Assembly (NCBI GenBank): GCA_003586115.2
Contig: QVOM02000025.1
Coordinates: 46,852,706-46,916,705, forward strand
DNA length: 64,000 nt
From: Salvator merianae
Lineage: Eukaryota > Chordata > Lepidosauria > Squamata > Teiidae
Direction: 5' to 3'
The number at the start of each line of letters is the position of its first letter. Within the stretch, counting starts at the first letter, position 1. The position numbers and the translations under genes are program-made. The notes beneath the pieces are model-generated. The model saw only the letters and a list, made by a program, of their open reading frames with translations. It was not told where the DNA came from and did no database searches. Below, piece after piece: positions 10,794-23,638 of the stretch.

Positions 10794-11359
10794 GGACCAG
10801 TTCACACTTGCTACCAGCAAGCATCAAGCATGCTTGCTAGTTAAATGCATCTGCACCTTGTGGAGGCCCAAGCAAGCAGGAGCGGGCTACAGCCACTCCC
10901 AATGGCTACTACGACGCAACAGATTAGTTTGTTATAGTGTGGTAATTTACCACGCAGTGTGGACACTGTCCATGCTGTGTGGTCATAAACCTCAACATAA
11001 TTCAGCTGATAGCTGATCTGGCCGTGGGACTGGCTGCATCGGATACCAGTTGCCATGGCAGTGGTCTGACGCTTCCCAGCTGCTGCCCTGGTGAGGATTG
11101 AGCAAGAGCCCGATAGGGCGACTGCACATGTGTGATCACTGTGTCATACCAGCCTGGACACTTCACAACTAGGTAGGTGTGAATGCACCTTACCAGGAGG
11201 TTACCAGGTGACCGGTATCCCACGCAGCCAGTTCCATGGCCAGATAGGCTATCAGCTGGATTCTGCTGTGGTTTCTGGCCACATAGTGTGGACAGTGTCC
11301 ACGCTGCATGGTAAATATAACAGACTAGTTAGTCTGCCATGGAAAGTGTAAAAATGCCC
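10794..11359 (+). mobile_element. MITE family B copy 2, long hairpin form (566 bp)
   Basis: Ends are GGACCAGTTCACACTTGC and AAGTGTAAAAATGCCC, imperfect inverses in the family B pattern. The flanks are AAA and AAT, a 3-bp duplication with one change. The two halves are extended inverted repeats: the arm at about 10915-11055 (AGATTAGTTTGTTA..., GCAGTGTGGACACTGTCC) pairs with about 11210-11345 (GGACAGTGTCCACGCTGC..., AGACTAGTTAGTCTG). The copy can therefore fold into a long imperfect hairpin. No open frame is protein-like. Confidence 0.7.
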
Positions 11360-14097
11360 AATGACTCATATGGAAAGGTCCTCTGGTGATAATTCATGAA
11401 CAAGTTGCAGATATTGAAACCATAAAATTCTGCACTCACAGACATAAAAATTCACAGATACTAAAACCATAATGTAGTCTTTACTATGTAACTTACCTAA
11501 TGTTATCAGTATCTGAATCTGAGTATATATAAGCAGGAAGATGCTATTTTGGGTCATGTGATCTGGAAGACACTAATTAAAAGCTATCCTTTGATTTCTC
11601 TTATCTCCCTGAATTGTGACAGTGGTTCTCTATAGATCAGGAAAGGTGTTAAGGAGGCTTCCTGGAGCTTCTCTCCTCACCTTTATTTTTATGGCACAAG
11701 CTGATTAATCACTTTTTAAAGCAGTACAACCACCACATTAGCAACAAGGACAGTAAATGGGCATATTAAAAACAGCAGCATAGTTTTATGCAGGTTTTTT
11801 TTTTAAGTGTTAAATTTTAAATATGCATTCTACAGAAGCTGTATCAATTACAAGTAGCAATACATTCAGAATACATGTTTTATCCAGTGTTTTGGAAAAT
11901 ACTACTCTATTCTAGTAACTCCTCCACACCGACAACTTTGACTCGGTATACTTGCCCCAACTTTCTTCAGTATTTGGAAAATCACATGATTCAGTCTACT
12001 TTACAACCTGATATCATTCAAGTATATCAAAGAACGTGTCCTTCCATGCACTTTGATCTGTTTGTACCCAAAGTAGTGAGAAAGCACTGAAGTGAATATG
12101 TGACAGATGGAAATATAAAATGGAAATATTTAGTATCTTCAAACAAGTTGAGAAGGCATTTTCTCTTCATTTTCTGCAGCTAGAAAATTTCTTTGCTGAG
12201 TAAAAGAAATCACCACACTTCAAAGTGAATGTTTCAGACATTCTCATAAGGAGGGTTTGTAAGTAAGAAGGCTCTTGGGATGTCAGACATTCAAGCACAG
12301 GATAATTAGCACCATCTAAGAGTGTGTTAGCCTGTGTAATAAGGTCTCAGCTGGGAAAATGTAATAAAAGCAGATGGTTCTTTTAGTTGATTACGCATGG
12401 AAGTCAAACTAGAGACTTTGTATAGAAGTCAGATAGCTGTCACTTATGATAGTCATCTACTCTAGTTGAAGAAAAAAATGGAAGGACAGCTAAAATTCCT
12501 AGCTTGAACTATAGCTTGTGGAAATGTTCTACATTTAGTATCTGAGAATGATGTTGAAATTACCTCTGATACTTTCTTTTGTGGTTTGTTTTGATCTGAT
12601 CTGTCCAGTAGTTTGGATGTGAGAATCTTTACAACCAACCCTCCTCTTATATTAGGAGGCATCACTTGATAGGTTATCTGTTCTCACAAGGACTGGAAAC
12701 AAAGCCAGGATTCACAGAACAGTGGATTTGGCTGCTTTTAGGGCAGAATGTTTGCACTGACATAAAAGCACAAAGTATGCCCTTTGAACATTTGTGTCCC
12801 CCCACACCCACAACATCACAAATGCATATGTTAAGGAACTTTCATTCCTTGGTATCAATGATTTTGTGTGGCTGGATTTTCAGAGATGCAGGAAGTGGCT
12901 CTGGAAGTGACCCACTGCTTGTGCTGCCAAAAATATACCCAGCCAGAGGAGTGCTGGAGTTCTGAGGTGGGAAATGGGGGAAAAGCCTTGCCAGAATGCT
13001 TTCTCCCACTTTGCAGGGAAAGCACTGCTGATAATATCCACCCCATGCCTAAAATGTCTGCTTGATGGATTTGGGATTCTGTGATCCTTGGATCCTTTAA
13101 GCACTCTCCTAGTGCCATTTCTTCACTGTGCATATCCCACCAAAATAAATGTCTTTTATACCAGTTCTAGCTCATTAGACCTGAAATAAAAGTTTGGTAG
13201 GTAAAAGAAAACAAAGCAATTGGTGAGCTGTATTTGATTTTTTTGGGGAAAAAGGGGGTATGAAAGATGCTGACCTCTAATCATTGCCCTGCTACCCCAC
13301 TGGCAGATATGGTTGATTATTGTGTGATACTCTGAGTGTACTTCACAGTGCACCATTTTGTTCTAAGCTGCATTTGTAAGAACTATCACTACATTCTGTT
13401 TGACATTCAGTGTCTAAAAGGAATTGTAAACTCAATTAAGGGAACAGGGCTACTTCAGAGTTGTAAAACATTAATTTGAGATAAAAGTAAACTCCTTCAG
13501 AGCAACTTTGGAAGTTTCAGGACAGGTGGACGTATAAACAATCACAGGTGTGAAAGTCTCCAGAGCCCTGGCAGTATCTGAACATGACAATGTTAGCCAA
13601 AAACTACTGCTTCTTTCCTCCCTGCACTCCATCATACACCCAAATACATTCTATTTGGGATTCTATTATTTGGATTGTGAAAATGACTTTACAGCTGAGT
13701 CCTATTTGTGTGTTCTATCCAAAGGTACCATCAAGTAGTTCTCCAGGAAAATGAAAACTTGGAAGCATATTTAATTTACAAGGCAATCCACCCTTTCTCT
13801 CATATTTTCTTCTTTCATAATCATGGATAAATTGTGTGCACAATTTCCAATGTATGTTTCCTTCTGTTATCTTCCCTTTCCAAACTTGAGCCTACTAGTG
13901 TTGCAAAGCAGGAGAAAAGAATGGAAAGTGGACATTTAAGCCATTATATCCCAATCCATTCTCCATGCTTGAATCCAAAGAGCCCTTCCAAAAATGGTTT
14001 TCTTTCAGCTCTCTTTTTCTTTCATTTCTTCTGAAAGCCCTCCCCAAAGTTCTCCTTTTCCAGGAAGGATGGAACTTTGTACAGAAGTACTTCCATA
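11360..14097. other. unassigned sequence
   Basis: About 2.7 kb with no recognised repeat or gene. All frames are under 100 residues and overlap others on the opposite strand. It may be the oldest or most unique sequence in this part of the window. Confidence 0.4.
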
Positions 14098-14509
14098 AGG
14101 CATGTTCATACTTCTCACTAGTGAATTTGCATGCTCACTAGTGAAGTGTGCCCACATTTCTCAGAGGCCCAAGTGATTGGGAGTGGCTACAACTGGACAG
14201 GGAGCAACTGGACTACTCCCATTATGCAGTGTTTGCACCTACTTCTGAGTGTGAATGCTGTGCAGCATGGTTGTGTCTGTGCTATCACATGCCGTGTTCC
14301 CAGCTGGCATAGCAATGGCAGATGTTTCCCTGGCTGCTGTCATGGCAGGATGGGCAGCACTTGCACTGCAAGTGTTGGAAGCCAGTTTCCGGGATGTTCC
14401 AGCCATTGCAGTACAGATAACCACAATACTGAGGGGACAGTTCCACACTGTTCCACTGCGGGGAATGTTCACAATTGAACACTCCATGGTGGAAAGTGTG
14501 AAAAGGTCT
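14098..14509 (+). mobile_element. MITE family B copy 3 (412 bp)
   Basis: The left end AGGCATGTTCATACTTCTCA and right end AAGTGTGAAAAGGTCT are inverted partners in the family B pattern. The flanks read ATA on both sides, a clean 3-bp target duplication. The interior shares CTCACTAGTGAA and CCATGG blocks with the 53.6 kb copy. Open frames of 86-158 residues on both strands lie in this GC-richer interior and are not genes. Confidence 0.75.
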
Positions 14510-14759
14510 ATAGTATTTTGTTGTAGATCCCTCTGCAATGAACATGAACGAATATGTTCTTCTATGTTTTTAAATACTTCTATTTTCATTTTACACCTTT
14601 CTTTTATGACAATTTTTAAGAAGACACCTCTAAGCCTGACCTTAGGGAAAGATTATATATTTTGGATAGAAGATCAGAAATTTCATTTTGAATTCTTTAA
14701 GAATTCTCAAATGAATGCCATCTTGCCTTGAAGATTTGTTAGGATTTAGTTTAACCAGA

Positions 14760-15250
14760 CATATTAGGATCCTCCTCCTTCATTACCTGTATCCAATTTA
14801 ATTATTCCGACTCTCTTCCTAAAAATGACAGGTATATGCCTGTGATCTTTCTCAGTGAAAACTGAGAGAAATAATTTATTTAGTATTTCTGCAATCTCCA
14901 TGTATTCTTCCTTTTTTTTTTCTTTTTCTCTATTGCCATCTAACAAACTTACTGCTTTCCTGACTGGGTTCCAACTTTTGATGTACTTAAAGAAGTTTTT
15001 ATAATTCCTTTTGATGTTTTAGTAAGGTGCTCCTCAAAATCTTTCTTAGTATTCCTGATTGCCACATTGTATTTGTTCTGCCAGAATTTATGTTCCTTCC
15101 TGTTCTTCTCATTTGTGTAAGCCTTCCATTTTCTGAATTTTTGTTCTTTCAATGGTTTTCCATACTGCCTTTGTAAGTCTGATTGGACTTGACTGTGCCC
15201 TTTCTTCTTTTAGGTAAGCATTCCAATTGAGACTCCATCCTTATGGTTAT
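14760..15250 (-). pseudogene. CR1-like LINE ORF2 fragment
   Basis: The minus frame at 14949-15152 gives FRKWKAYTNEKNRKEHKFWQ followed by AIRNTKKDFEEHL. The frame at 14764-14946 gives MEIAEILNKLFLSVFTEKD. Together they resemble the segment between endonuclease and reverse transcriptase in CR1-clade ORF2, including the AEILNEYFASVFT-like motif just upstream of the RT domain. The two pieces lie in separate frames, so at least one disabling change is present. Neither the RT catalytic core nor a 3' end is visible. I am confident of the LINE origin and less so of the exact CR1 subgroup. Confidence 0.6.
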
Positions 15251-16188
15251 AAATAGTTTCTATGCAACTTGCAATTATTGTACTCTTAACTTTCCCTTTC
15301 CATTTCACAAAATCAAAATGTTTATCTAGTAGTATTATACAAGGGATTTCTGGAGGAAAGGGGTTGTAGCCAACAGCCTCTGTCCTACAGCTCCTTGGTT
15401 TGTTTTTAAGTACTCAAGCCACTGCAAATCATCTTGTTTTTGAAGTAGCTACCACACCTGCTTCAAAAGCAAGCCAATTTGGAGAAGAGTGGATACTTTT
15501 TAAAATAACCTGTGAACAAGAGCACCACAGGGGAAGGACTTCCAGTTGCAAATCCCAGCCACTTGTAGTTATATATGAGAAATTCTGTGGGTTTTTTTTA
15601 TTCTTATACCATTGTAAAACACCTTGAGTTTGTCTTAAATAATGAGTTTTGGCTACCCATATTTGGCCATGGCCTGCCCAATGTGGACAGAGAGGCCTAG
15701 CAGGGGGTGGGACCTCTTTCATTCTGTTCTTGAGGGCAGAACAAGAGACCCAAAAGGAGTCTAGGCCTTACTCTGGACTGGTATACCAGGCAGTGCGGAA
15801 AAGCCCTAAATGTCTCATGATAACGATATTTTAAGAGCCACTCTATCTTATTTGACCTATTCTTGTTAGGGCCTTTGTTTTTTTTCCTTTTGACTTTACA
15901 GGTTAGGAGTGACTGTGAGATTGGATATAGTTATAAAATTGCAATTTTGGGAAGCTCTTTTTAGAAAGAAAAATATTTTTTCCAGCTTTGTACTTTTGTT
16001 AAATATAATCTTTTAGTTTATGAATCATGGTGTATTATTTTAATCAGATATTGTTATAAGCAGTAATTCATCATTGTACAATTGTGGGCAAACATGTAAA
16101 GATGTTGTTTGCAGTGAAACACAAATTGTCTAAATTAGGTGTAATGTTTATTTCTGATGTGCTGGTGTTTTATTGTTCTTTATCATTA

Positions 16189-16194
<6 letters not shown>
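15251..16194. other. unassigned, with possible SINE- and MITE-like pieces
   Basis: Near 15540-15640 a B-box-like TTGCAAATCCC precedes an ACACCTTGAGTTTGTCTT stretch that faintly resembles an L2-type tail. Near 15790-15809 GCAGTGCGGAAAAGCCC resembles a MITE right end without a visible partner. Both readings are weak. Confidence 0.3.

Positions 16195-16228
<34 letters not shown>
16195..16228 (+). repeat. (TA)n microsatellite
   Basis: About 17 uninterrupted TA units in an AT-rich flank. Confidence 0.9.
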
Positions 16229-16231
<3 letters not shown>

Positions 16232-19200
16232 GAGTTGTGCTGTGGCAGAGAAGCTCTGCATTTGAGCATGCTTGAATAGATTGTGATCCATTATGGGTCA
16301 AAGCTTAATGCAACACAGAGAAACACATGTCTCCAATCACCATCTTTCCTTCTCTGCTGCCCTGCGAGTTCTGGTTCACTTGCAATGCTGATAGTATCAA
16401 TGATTTGCTTTCTACATAATCAGAAACTATAGTTATATCCCTTTTAGAAATCTTTAGGTCTTCCCCATAATGCTTTTTTATTATTTCAAATGGTATAAAA
16501 TCAAATTCTACTCTGCACTAATGAAGTTAATGGTTATTCTTTTTAAAAAATCTTTGTTGTTGTTGTTATAGTACACAGCTGAATCAATGGAAAAATATGT
16601 GGTTAAAAGAGCTGAAATTTACATTATGTTATAATCTCAAATATATTTTTTGCAAAATGATGTATAGATGGTATATGAAGCCAAAAAAAATGGCCAAATT
16701 GTATAAATCTGTTGGAAATGTAGAAAATCCAAAGGAACTTATTATCATATGTGGTGGGCATGTGGGAAAAAAAAAATAGACCCAATTGCATATAATTATA
16801 GAAAGGATATTAAATCGGATGATGTAAATGAAACCAGAGATTCGTTTTTCCTCTGGACTACTGGGGTGTGGTCAGACATGTGTTTTAAGATTCTTCTGGA
16901 GCAATTCTGAGACCCTTGGGACAAAGACAATATATGATCACTTTACTGCATCCCAAGGACTTTTCTTGTGTGTCCAATTTGCAGACAGGATTTCCCCATT
17001 CTTGTGCAAGTCACAGTTGGGATAGATTGGTGGAACTGCTATGAAGCTCCTGAGCCAATCCCAGCCTGCTAATATCAGCAATCAGTTAGATCCATGGAGA
17101 ATAAGCTGGCAACATCCAATGAATGGGAAGTTCTTGTTGCTACTGTGGCCAAGGCAACAATGAAGGTAAAAAGCTTTTAAGAGCTTCTTTTAAAAACTGT
17201 GTAACAGAGGGTTTCCCCCCCCTACATTCACAAATGGAGAAATTCTTTGGAAATAGATGCATCTAAAATGCTCTGTTGGATCACATCCAAAAAATGAGAA
17301 CTTACCAAAGACCCATGGAAGACTACTATAGTACATGTTCACAGCGGCAAGGCTACTGTATGCCCAAGATGGGAAGAATTCATTGCAACCCACTATGAAA
17401 AAATTGGTTGATTAAACTGTAAGATTTGGCAGAAATGGTCAAGCTGACTTGCTTAGAGAAAAAAACTTAATTTCTTTTTCCAAAAATTGGGGACCTTTCA
17501 TTGACTTTCTGCATAAAAATGAAAATATGACATTGGGGTTTGAAGAACAGTTTAATTGCAATAATCAAATAAGTGATGTTTATTAACATTTAGAATAAGT
17601 TGTAGTATGAATATACTTATAATCATTAAGGGGGTAATCAGAAGCTGCTTTTAGATTTTCTAGGTTCTTTATAGTTTCTGTTTCTTATTGTATATATTGG
17701 TTCTTTTTTTGGCCAATGTATTCTATACTTTTTAATATTTTTTTGGAAGTCATATAAAAACTTTGAGATGTGGATATTAAACTTTTTTTCTCTTACCAGT
17801 CACTGCAAAAGACCTGGATTATTCAAAACAATGCAATACCGCCAGTTGTATTACTAAGCAATTACTGAAGGGAGTGAATATCACAGCTGTAACATGTTAA
17901 GCTAGTTGTTCTAGCTTCTGACCCCGCCCAACTGTCCAATTGTCATATTAGCCCATAATACTGGGCAAAAGCAGATGGCAATACTAGCTATTATAATGAA
18001 TCTGAATTATGGAAGATAGTAGTTATGTCAAGGTGGAAAATTGGGTCACTTTTTAAAAAAAAGTTTTAGTGAATTACTTATGAATTACTGTTCTGAGCTA
18101 AGCTACTTAACAATTTCTGGATGAAAGCATGTTTAAACTGTCAAGGAAGATTAAACATTTTCATACTGTAGACTGAAATCTTCAGATTTACTTATTCATT
18201 CTTCTAATCAGGCTTTTTTTTTTTTTTTTAGAGAAAAAAAAGAAAAAGAACTAAAAGGGTATAAAGATATTAACCATGTGGAAATGCAAAAAAAAAAAAA
18301 AGAAAAAGAAGAAGACGAATAAAAAAGTGTAATAGAAATCATAGAGACAGTCCAGAAAACAGTAGGTACATTTCAATTCTACTAAAACCATAAAGACTAC
18401 AGCCTTTTAAGAGCAGAATCAGCCTTTTGACCATTAGGAAGAGACAAAAAAGGACCAGAGAAACATAATTACTTAATTTACTATTGAATTCTTGCTTTCT
18501 TTTCTTATGACAAAAGTAATAGCATCGAAAGATGCTCTTAGCTTCTGGAGTCCAAAATCCAAGTCTGTTTTGAAGTTATATCCTCATGGTATAAACCTCC
18601 TATTCTTTGTGTCTATCCCATGGTATTGCCATTTCCCAGACTTGCATTATTTCCCCCTGAGATTGCCTACTTTATTAATTTTATAGCCCAGTCCAAGTGT
18701 CCTGCAGTGGTAGACCAGACCAGATTCTCATGTGCAGATAACAATGAGCAGCTGTTGGTCTTCCAGGTGCAAGGAGCCCTGCACCATATTACTGGTCTCC
18801 TGGCAGTGCAAATGCACCACTTCTGGGCACCTGGCTAAAACAAACACAGTTGGCAACTTTGGAGGCAGTGAGCTTTTGTTCTTAGCTTCTGAATTTGGCA
18901 CCCACAATGAGGCTGGCCATTGCCATGAGTTGGAGTCACTCTGTCAATCTGGCATGAGCTGGAGACCACCCTGCCAATCCTGCAATCCAGCCCAAGACCA
19001 CAAGGGACTAGCGTGGGATAGTTTGCACTGTGTGGAAATGGCTATGCTATATGTACAAACCTTAGGCAAAGGTTTTCCTTTTATATGTGGGAGGGAAAAA
19101 AAATGTTATAGGTCCTCAACCTTATTTTCTGATTCTATGACTTTCCCCAAAATTTGACACCTTGCTCTGAAATGTGGAACACTTCCACAAAGGCAATGGA

Positions 19201-19356
19201 TGAGTGGCAAGGCTATAATAAGAGGAAACACCAACTCTACCTTATTTCTTAGTGATTCTTGCTTTCCAAAAGAGCACATCTTTAAATATAATCTCCTTTA
19301 TGCAAACAATGGGTTGTTGGCCATTATGTTAAGATTGTTGAAATTACTGAAACTTT
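16229..19356. other. unassigned AT-rich sequence
   Basis: No gene. Poly-T near 18213-18230 and poly-A near 18287-18301. GGGTGTGGTCAGACATGTG at about 16864 resembles the left end of the 36.2 kb element but has no visible right partner. The stretch 18690-19065 shares short blocks (GCACC(A/G)CTTCTG) with 24963-25447 and ends in ACTGTGTGGAAATGGCTA. It may be a decayed MITE. Confidence 0.35.
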
Positions 19357-19786
19357 GGGCCTTTCTGCACGTACCTCTGTTCCAGATCCATTGGCACAAT
19401 AGTTATCTTCTGGACCTCTTTTGTTGACATGTTCATGTGGACTAGAAAGGTCCTATCCTCTCTGATATACTTCATATTTCAGATCACAAACATATGGATC
19501 TGGAATACCTGTAGAAGTCAATAATGAGGTCTACCAGCATACTAGGGCCATAGGGGGACCCATTTCAGCAGGGCACCTTGTTCTTCCACTGAAATAGGTC
19601 CCCCAGGGACTTCAAGACTAGGAACATAGAATCATAGAATCATAGAGTTGGAAGGGACCTCCAAGGTCATCGAGTCCGACCTCCAAAGCATGCACAAGTT
19701 TCTGGCCTTTAATGTGTATTAAGGCATTAGTATACAGATGCTACCACCTCTAAGCTGCTTTTTTTCTACTATGTGCAGATGCAGCC
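19357..19786 (+). mobile_element. MITE family C copy 1, interrupted by a CR1 end
   Basis: The left end GGGCCTTTCTGCACGTACC and right end TGTGCAGATGCAGCC are imperfect inverses, flanked by TTT on both sides (3-bp duplication). Inside, CATTTCAGCAGGGCACC and CCACTGAAATAGG form a family C internal inverted repeat seen again near 30.7 kb. A short CR1 3' end lies at 19622-19690 within the element, so the MITE predates it. Confidence 0.65.
19622..19690 (-). repeat. CR1 LINE 3' end fragment
   Basis: Reads ATAGAATCATAGAATCATAG then GTTGGAAGGGACCTCCAAGG, the reverse complement of the CR1 3' terminus. Only about 70 bp are present, a severe 5' truncation, which is normal for CR1. It is nested in a family C MITE. 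Confidence 0.85.
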
Positions 19787-20855
19787 TTTACGTTCTTATC
19801 CCAGCAAAGTGTCTGTTGCATTTTCTCTGCTTTCCCCATCTCAGAAGATTGATCATATAACACTGCTTATATGGACTAAAATGTCTCTTCTTTGCAAGTT
19901 ATTACTATGTTAGAACTAGACGTCAGACTGCTGATATCTAGATGAGAAAATGTTGGGAGAAAAATATTTTTATCTTTTTTCTGGGGAGGGTGAGGGTTGT
20001 TCATTAAGCAGGCTTTTCTCTGTCTTGCAAATATTACAAGTAAATTTAATTTTCCCTGACACTAAAGCAAAAGTATTTTGTTTCCTTGGTTAGATGTTAA
20101 AAGGTATGTCCCCATTGAATAGCACCATTTTAGGTAGAATATCTAATCAATGAGAAAGGGATAGGGCTCCAAGCCAGTTATGCTTTTAAAACTATCTTCA
20201 GCTAAAATGTCAAGTGGTGGTTGTAGCAAAGAAAGTTTTTTTTTTGTTTAATACCTTGAATAGTAGAGGTTTTTAATGATTAACATTGTTCATCAGATCT
20301 GTTCCTTCCTGCTAATGTATCATAAAGATCTCCTGTTGCTCCCAGCAGTGCTATACTAATTCAGTGCACAAGCAAAATTAGCAGCAGGAAAACGTCTTTG
20401 AAATTTCCCCCATTTATGAGTAGCATTGTTCATTCAGCAAAGAACAGTGACTCCTGCTGTAATTGTTCCTGTGTTAAGAAGGTTGTGAGTTTATTTTCAT
20501 TCCATCAGATATTTTTTTTAAAAAAGAAATCAATCGAAATAAAAACATGTACAATTAAATATTGGATTAAACAGCCAATGGAGAGACCAGTTTTTTTTTT
20601 TTTTAAACTTTTGAACTCTTCTGATTCCATCTCCAAGGGAGAAGCATTGTGCTCATGTTCCTTAGCAAGCATTTGATAATGCAAAACTACTTTGAAGTTG
20701 CCATTGGAGAAAATTGAACAGATGGAGTGTTGAATAAGCTCATACTGCTGTCCTTTGAATATTAAGAAAAGCCACTTTCCTTGGCAAAAATAGTTAATAT
20801 TTAATATCATTTACATATGAAGGTGTGTGCTTTGTGATCTGTGCTGAGAAGGCCT

Positions 20856-20860
<5 letters not shown>
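19787..20860. other. unassigned sequence
   Basis: No gene and no recognised element. Homopolymer runs occur near 20239, 20513-20525 and 20589-20604. Confidence 0.4.
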
Positions 20861-20908
<48 letters not shown>

Positions 20909-20909
20909 T
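20861..20909 (+). repeat. (CT)n(CA)n compound microsatellite
   Basis: About 14 CT units run directly into about 10 CA units. It lies about 30 bp left of the Tc1-like element. Confidence 0.9.
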
Positions 20910-21418
20910 ATGCACTGGTGCAGTGATCAAATAGATACAGTGCACTGAAAGAGTATTTGCCCTCTTCCAGATTTTTTTATGTATTTGCATGTTTGGCACA
21001 CTTACATGTTTCATATCTTCATACAAAATTTAATATGAGACAAAGCACCCCATGTAAACACAAAATACAGTTTTCAAATAATCATTTCATTTACTGAAGG
21101 AAAAGAGTTACCCAACATCTATATCATCCATGTGAAAAAGTAATTGTCCCCTTAGTTACTGAATCAATCAATGAACCAAATTTAATTGATAATTGGTTTA
21201 ATCAGACTAAACATGATCAGGCTTGATTACTGCCAGCCCTAGTGAATCTAATAATCACTTATATGGAACATTTGCAGCAATGTGGAGCAAGCTGAAAGGG
21301 CTCTACAAGCAGCACACTATGCCATGATCAAAAGAAATTCCAGAAGAGGCAACAAAGAGAGTTTGAAATATATCATTCTGGAAAGAGTTGCAGAAACTAT
21401 TTCTTAGGCATTGGGACT

Positions 21419-21630
21419 AGGAAAGTGCACACATTCAAAATTGTGTTTTGGTGTAAATTATACCAAACCACACACTGTTCAGTTTGAATTAAAAAATCAT
21501 TAAACAAACAAAACAAAAACCTTTAAAAATCCAAGAGTAAAAGTTATTTCAAACCTAGCTCTTTGGGATGAGGGGTAGTTTGGTTCGATTTAAACCAAGT
21601 CAAACCCAAGCCCATTTGATACATCTCTGT
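21419..21630. mobile_element. hAT-like MITE 1 (212 bp) inside Tc1
   Basis: TTGGGACT at 21411-21418 and TTGAGACT at 21631-21638 form an 8-bp target duplication with one change, on either side of sequence foreign to the Tc1 family. Its ends (AGGAAAGTGCACA and ACATCTCTGT) are worn versions of TAGGGATGTGC. Eight-base duplications and this terminus point to hAT. No coding capacity. Confidence 0.7.
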
Positions 21631-21939
21631 TTGAGACTCCAGCAAACCACAGCAAGAGCCATTATCTCCAAACAGAGAACATTTCTAACAGTAGTGACTC
21701 TTCCTAGAAGTGGCTCGCTTACCAATATGTCTCCAAGAGTGCATCAAGGACTCATCCAGGAAGTCACAAATGTATCCAGACAAACACATAAGAAATTACA
21801 GCTAGTATTAATCTCAAAGTCAGCATTCGTGGCTCCACCCTTAGAAAGACACTGGGCAAAAATGGTATTCATGGGAGACTTGCAAGGCAAAAACCACTGC
21901 TAGCCAAGAGGAACATAAAGATTCATCTTGTGATTTCCA

Positions 21940-21942
21940 AAA

Positions 21943-21973
<31 letters not shown>

Positions 21974-21974
21974 A
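21940..21974 (+). repeat. (AAAT)n microsatellite within transposase
   Basis: Eight to nine AAAT units that interrupt the Tc1-like coding region. It is probably an expansion after inactivation. Confidence 0.9.
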
Positions 21975-22331
21975 GTCTTTTGAGAAAGTGTTCTGAGGAC
22001 TGTGGAGTCAAAGATGGAACTTTTTAGAAGACATGGGTTCCATTTTAACTGGTGTAAAGCTAATACAGCATTCCACAATAAGAACATCATACTAACAGAT
22101 AAACATGGTAGTGGTAGTGTGATAGTGTGGGAAAGTTTTGCTGATTCGAGCCTGATCAACTTGCTATAATTGACAGAACCATGAATTCTGCTCTCTATTA
22201 GAAAATGCTGAAGGAAAATGTCCAATCATCCATCTGTGATGTGAAGCTCATATGCAGTTGGATTATGCAGCAAGACAACAACCTGAAGAATTAGAACAAA
22301 TCCATGAATGTTTTATAGTGGCCTAGTCAAA

Positions 22332-23638
22332 GGGATATTCCACATTTACCTTCCTTGGCCCCATCCAATAGGGCAGAGCCAGGCTGGAGCTTTCCTGCAG
22401 TTGAACCGCTCCTACTATCCTCGAACAAGCTGTCATCATTCGGGTGGCTGTTTCAGGACAGCTATCACACTGGTTCTGAAGATCACACATTCTTCAGAGC
22501 CAGCCTCTGTCTTCTACAGTGGTTAGGAAGTAAAGTTCCTAACCTTGGAGTTCCTTAGGGATCCATTTCATCAGCACTAGGGATGTGCTTCGTGCACATT
22601 TTGTCTTTTCGCTTTGCAGCGAAGCGAAGCCGGCAAAGTGAGTTTTCGCTCGGAAAACCCACGACCGAAAGATGTTGGCTTCGCTTTTGCTATGAAGCCT
22701 TTTGCACATGGCTTCATTGCCAGCCACTGGCCAGCCCCCCGGCTCTGCGCCCATCCACCCTTAAAGATATGAGCTGCCACCTTTTTTTTTTTTTTTTTTT
22801 TTTAGTGGTGGCAGTTCATATCTTTAAGGGTGAATGAGCACAGAGGCAGCAGGCTGGGCAATTGCTGTCAATGAAGCCATGTGCTGCCCCTAAAGACACA
22901 CGCGCGCACACACACACAAGTAAAATAAAAAAGAAAAGAAAAGAAAACTCACCATTTGTTGACCCACGCACATCCTTTTCAAGCCCTCTGGCTCGTCTGC
23001 CTCCCCCTCCCATCAGGGAAGCCTCTATTGGATGCCCATTTCCCTGACAGCCGGGAAGCGAGGCATCCAATAGGCTGGTGTAGCACTCAGTCAAATATAC
23101 TGACCAACTGCTGACACCAGCACAGCAGACAGTAGAAATTCTACTTTCTCCAAGTTGGAGGAAGTAGAACTTTTACTAGGCTGCTGCAGCAATGAATGGC
23201 AGCGAAAGAAAAGGTAAGTTTTCTCTGTTTGCATTTGCGTTAAAATGGAGTTTTCGCCCTTTGCAGGAAAACAGCGAAAACACTGTTTTCGTGCGAAAGG
23301 TGAAGGTGCCAAAAGTTTTCGGCACATCCCTAATCAGCACAGTTTTGTGAGCTGTTAAAATAGGTCCCCCTGCTAAACTGGCACATGGAAGGCTGCACAT
23401 TACTGCATGCATCCTAGACTGGTTTACTCATGAACAGGTCTGTGGAAGATCTTTTTGAAAATGTCTACTGCTGTCCAAGTCTAGGTGGTCATTTTGGTCT
23501 GCGTACACCAAGCTATGCTCCATCTAGTACAGACAGACACAGGACCTCTCTGGTCTACACCAGATTGCAGAAGAGAGAGGCCCAGAAATAGGCCATATTA
23601 TGCACTGTACCAGAATACTGATAAGTGCAGAAAGACTT
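22332..23638 (+). mobile_element. MITE family C copy 2 inside Tc1
   Basis: The left end GGGATATTCCACATTTACCTT and right end AAGTGCAGAAAGACTT are inverted partners of family C type, with AAA on both sides. Removing the insert and one AAA rejoins the Tc1-like text as CTAGTCAAAGTCC, as expected for that family. This supports the boundaries and a 3-bp duplication. It holds a 755-bp hAT MITE at 22578-23332, leaving about 540 bp of family C sequence. Confidence 0.7.
22578..23332. mobile_element. hAT-like MITE 2 (755 bp), nested two levels deep
   Basis: Perfect 11-bp inverted ends TAGGGATGTGC and GCACATCCCTA are flanked by identical 8-bp copies of ATCAGCAC (22570-22577 and 23333-23340). This is a textbook hAT signature. 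The interior has GCGAA-rich ends and a central inverted repeat (GATATGAGCTGCCACC against GGTGGCAGTTCATATC) around a poly-T at 22782-22803. No transposase. Intact ends and a perfect duplication suggest a young insertion. Confidence 0.85.

Noticed and set aside
14239..14731. Overlapping 86-158 residue frames on both strands
   Set aside because: Fall within family B copy 3 and its flank; no conservation with the other family B copies in the same frame.
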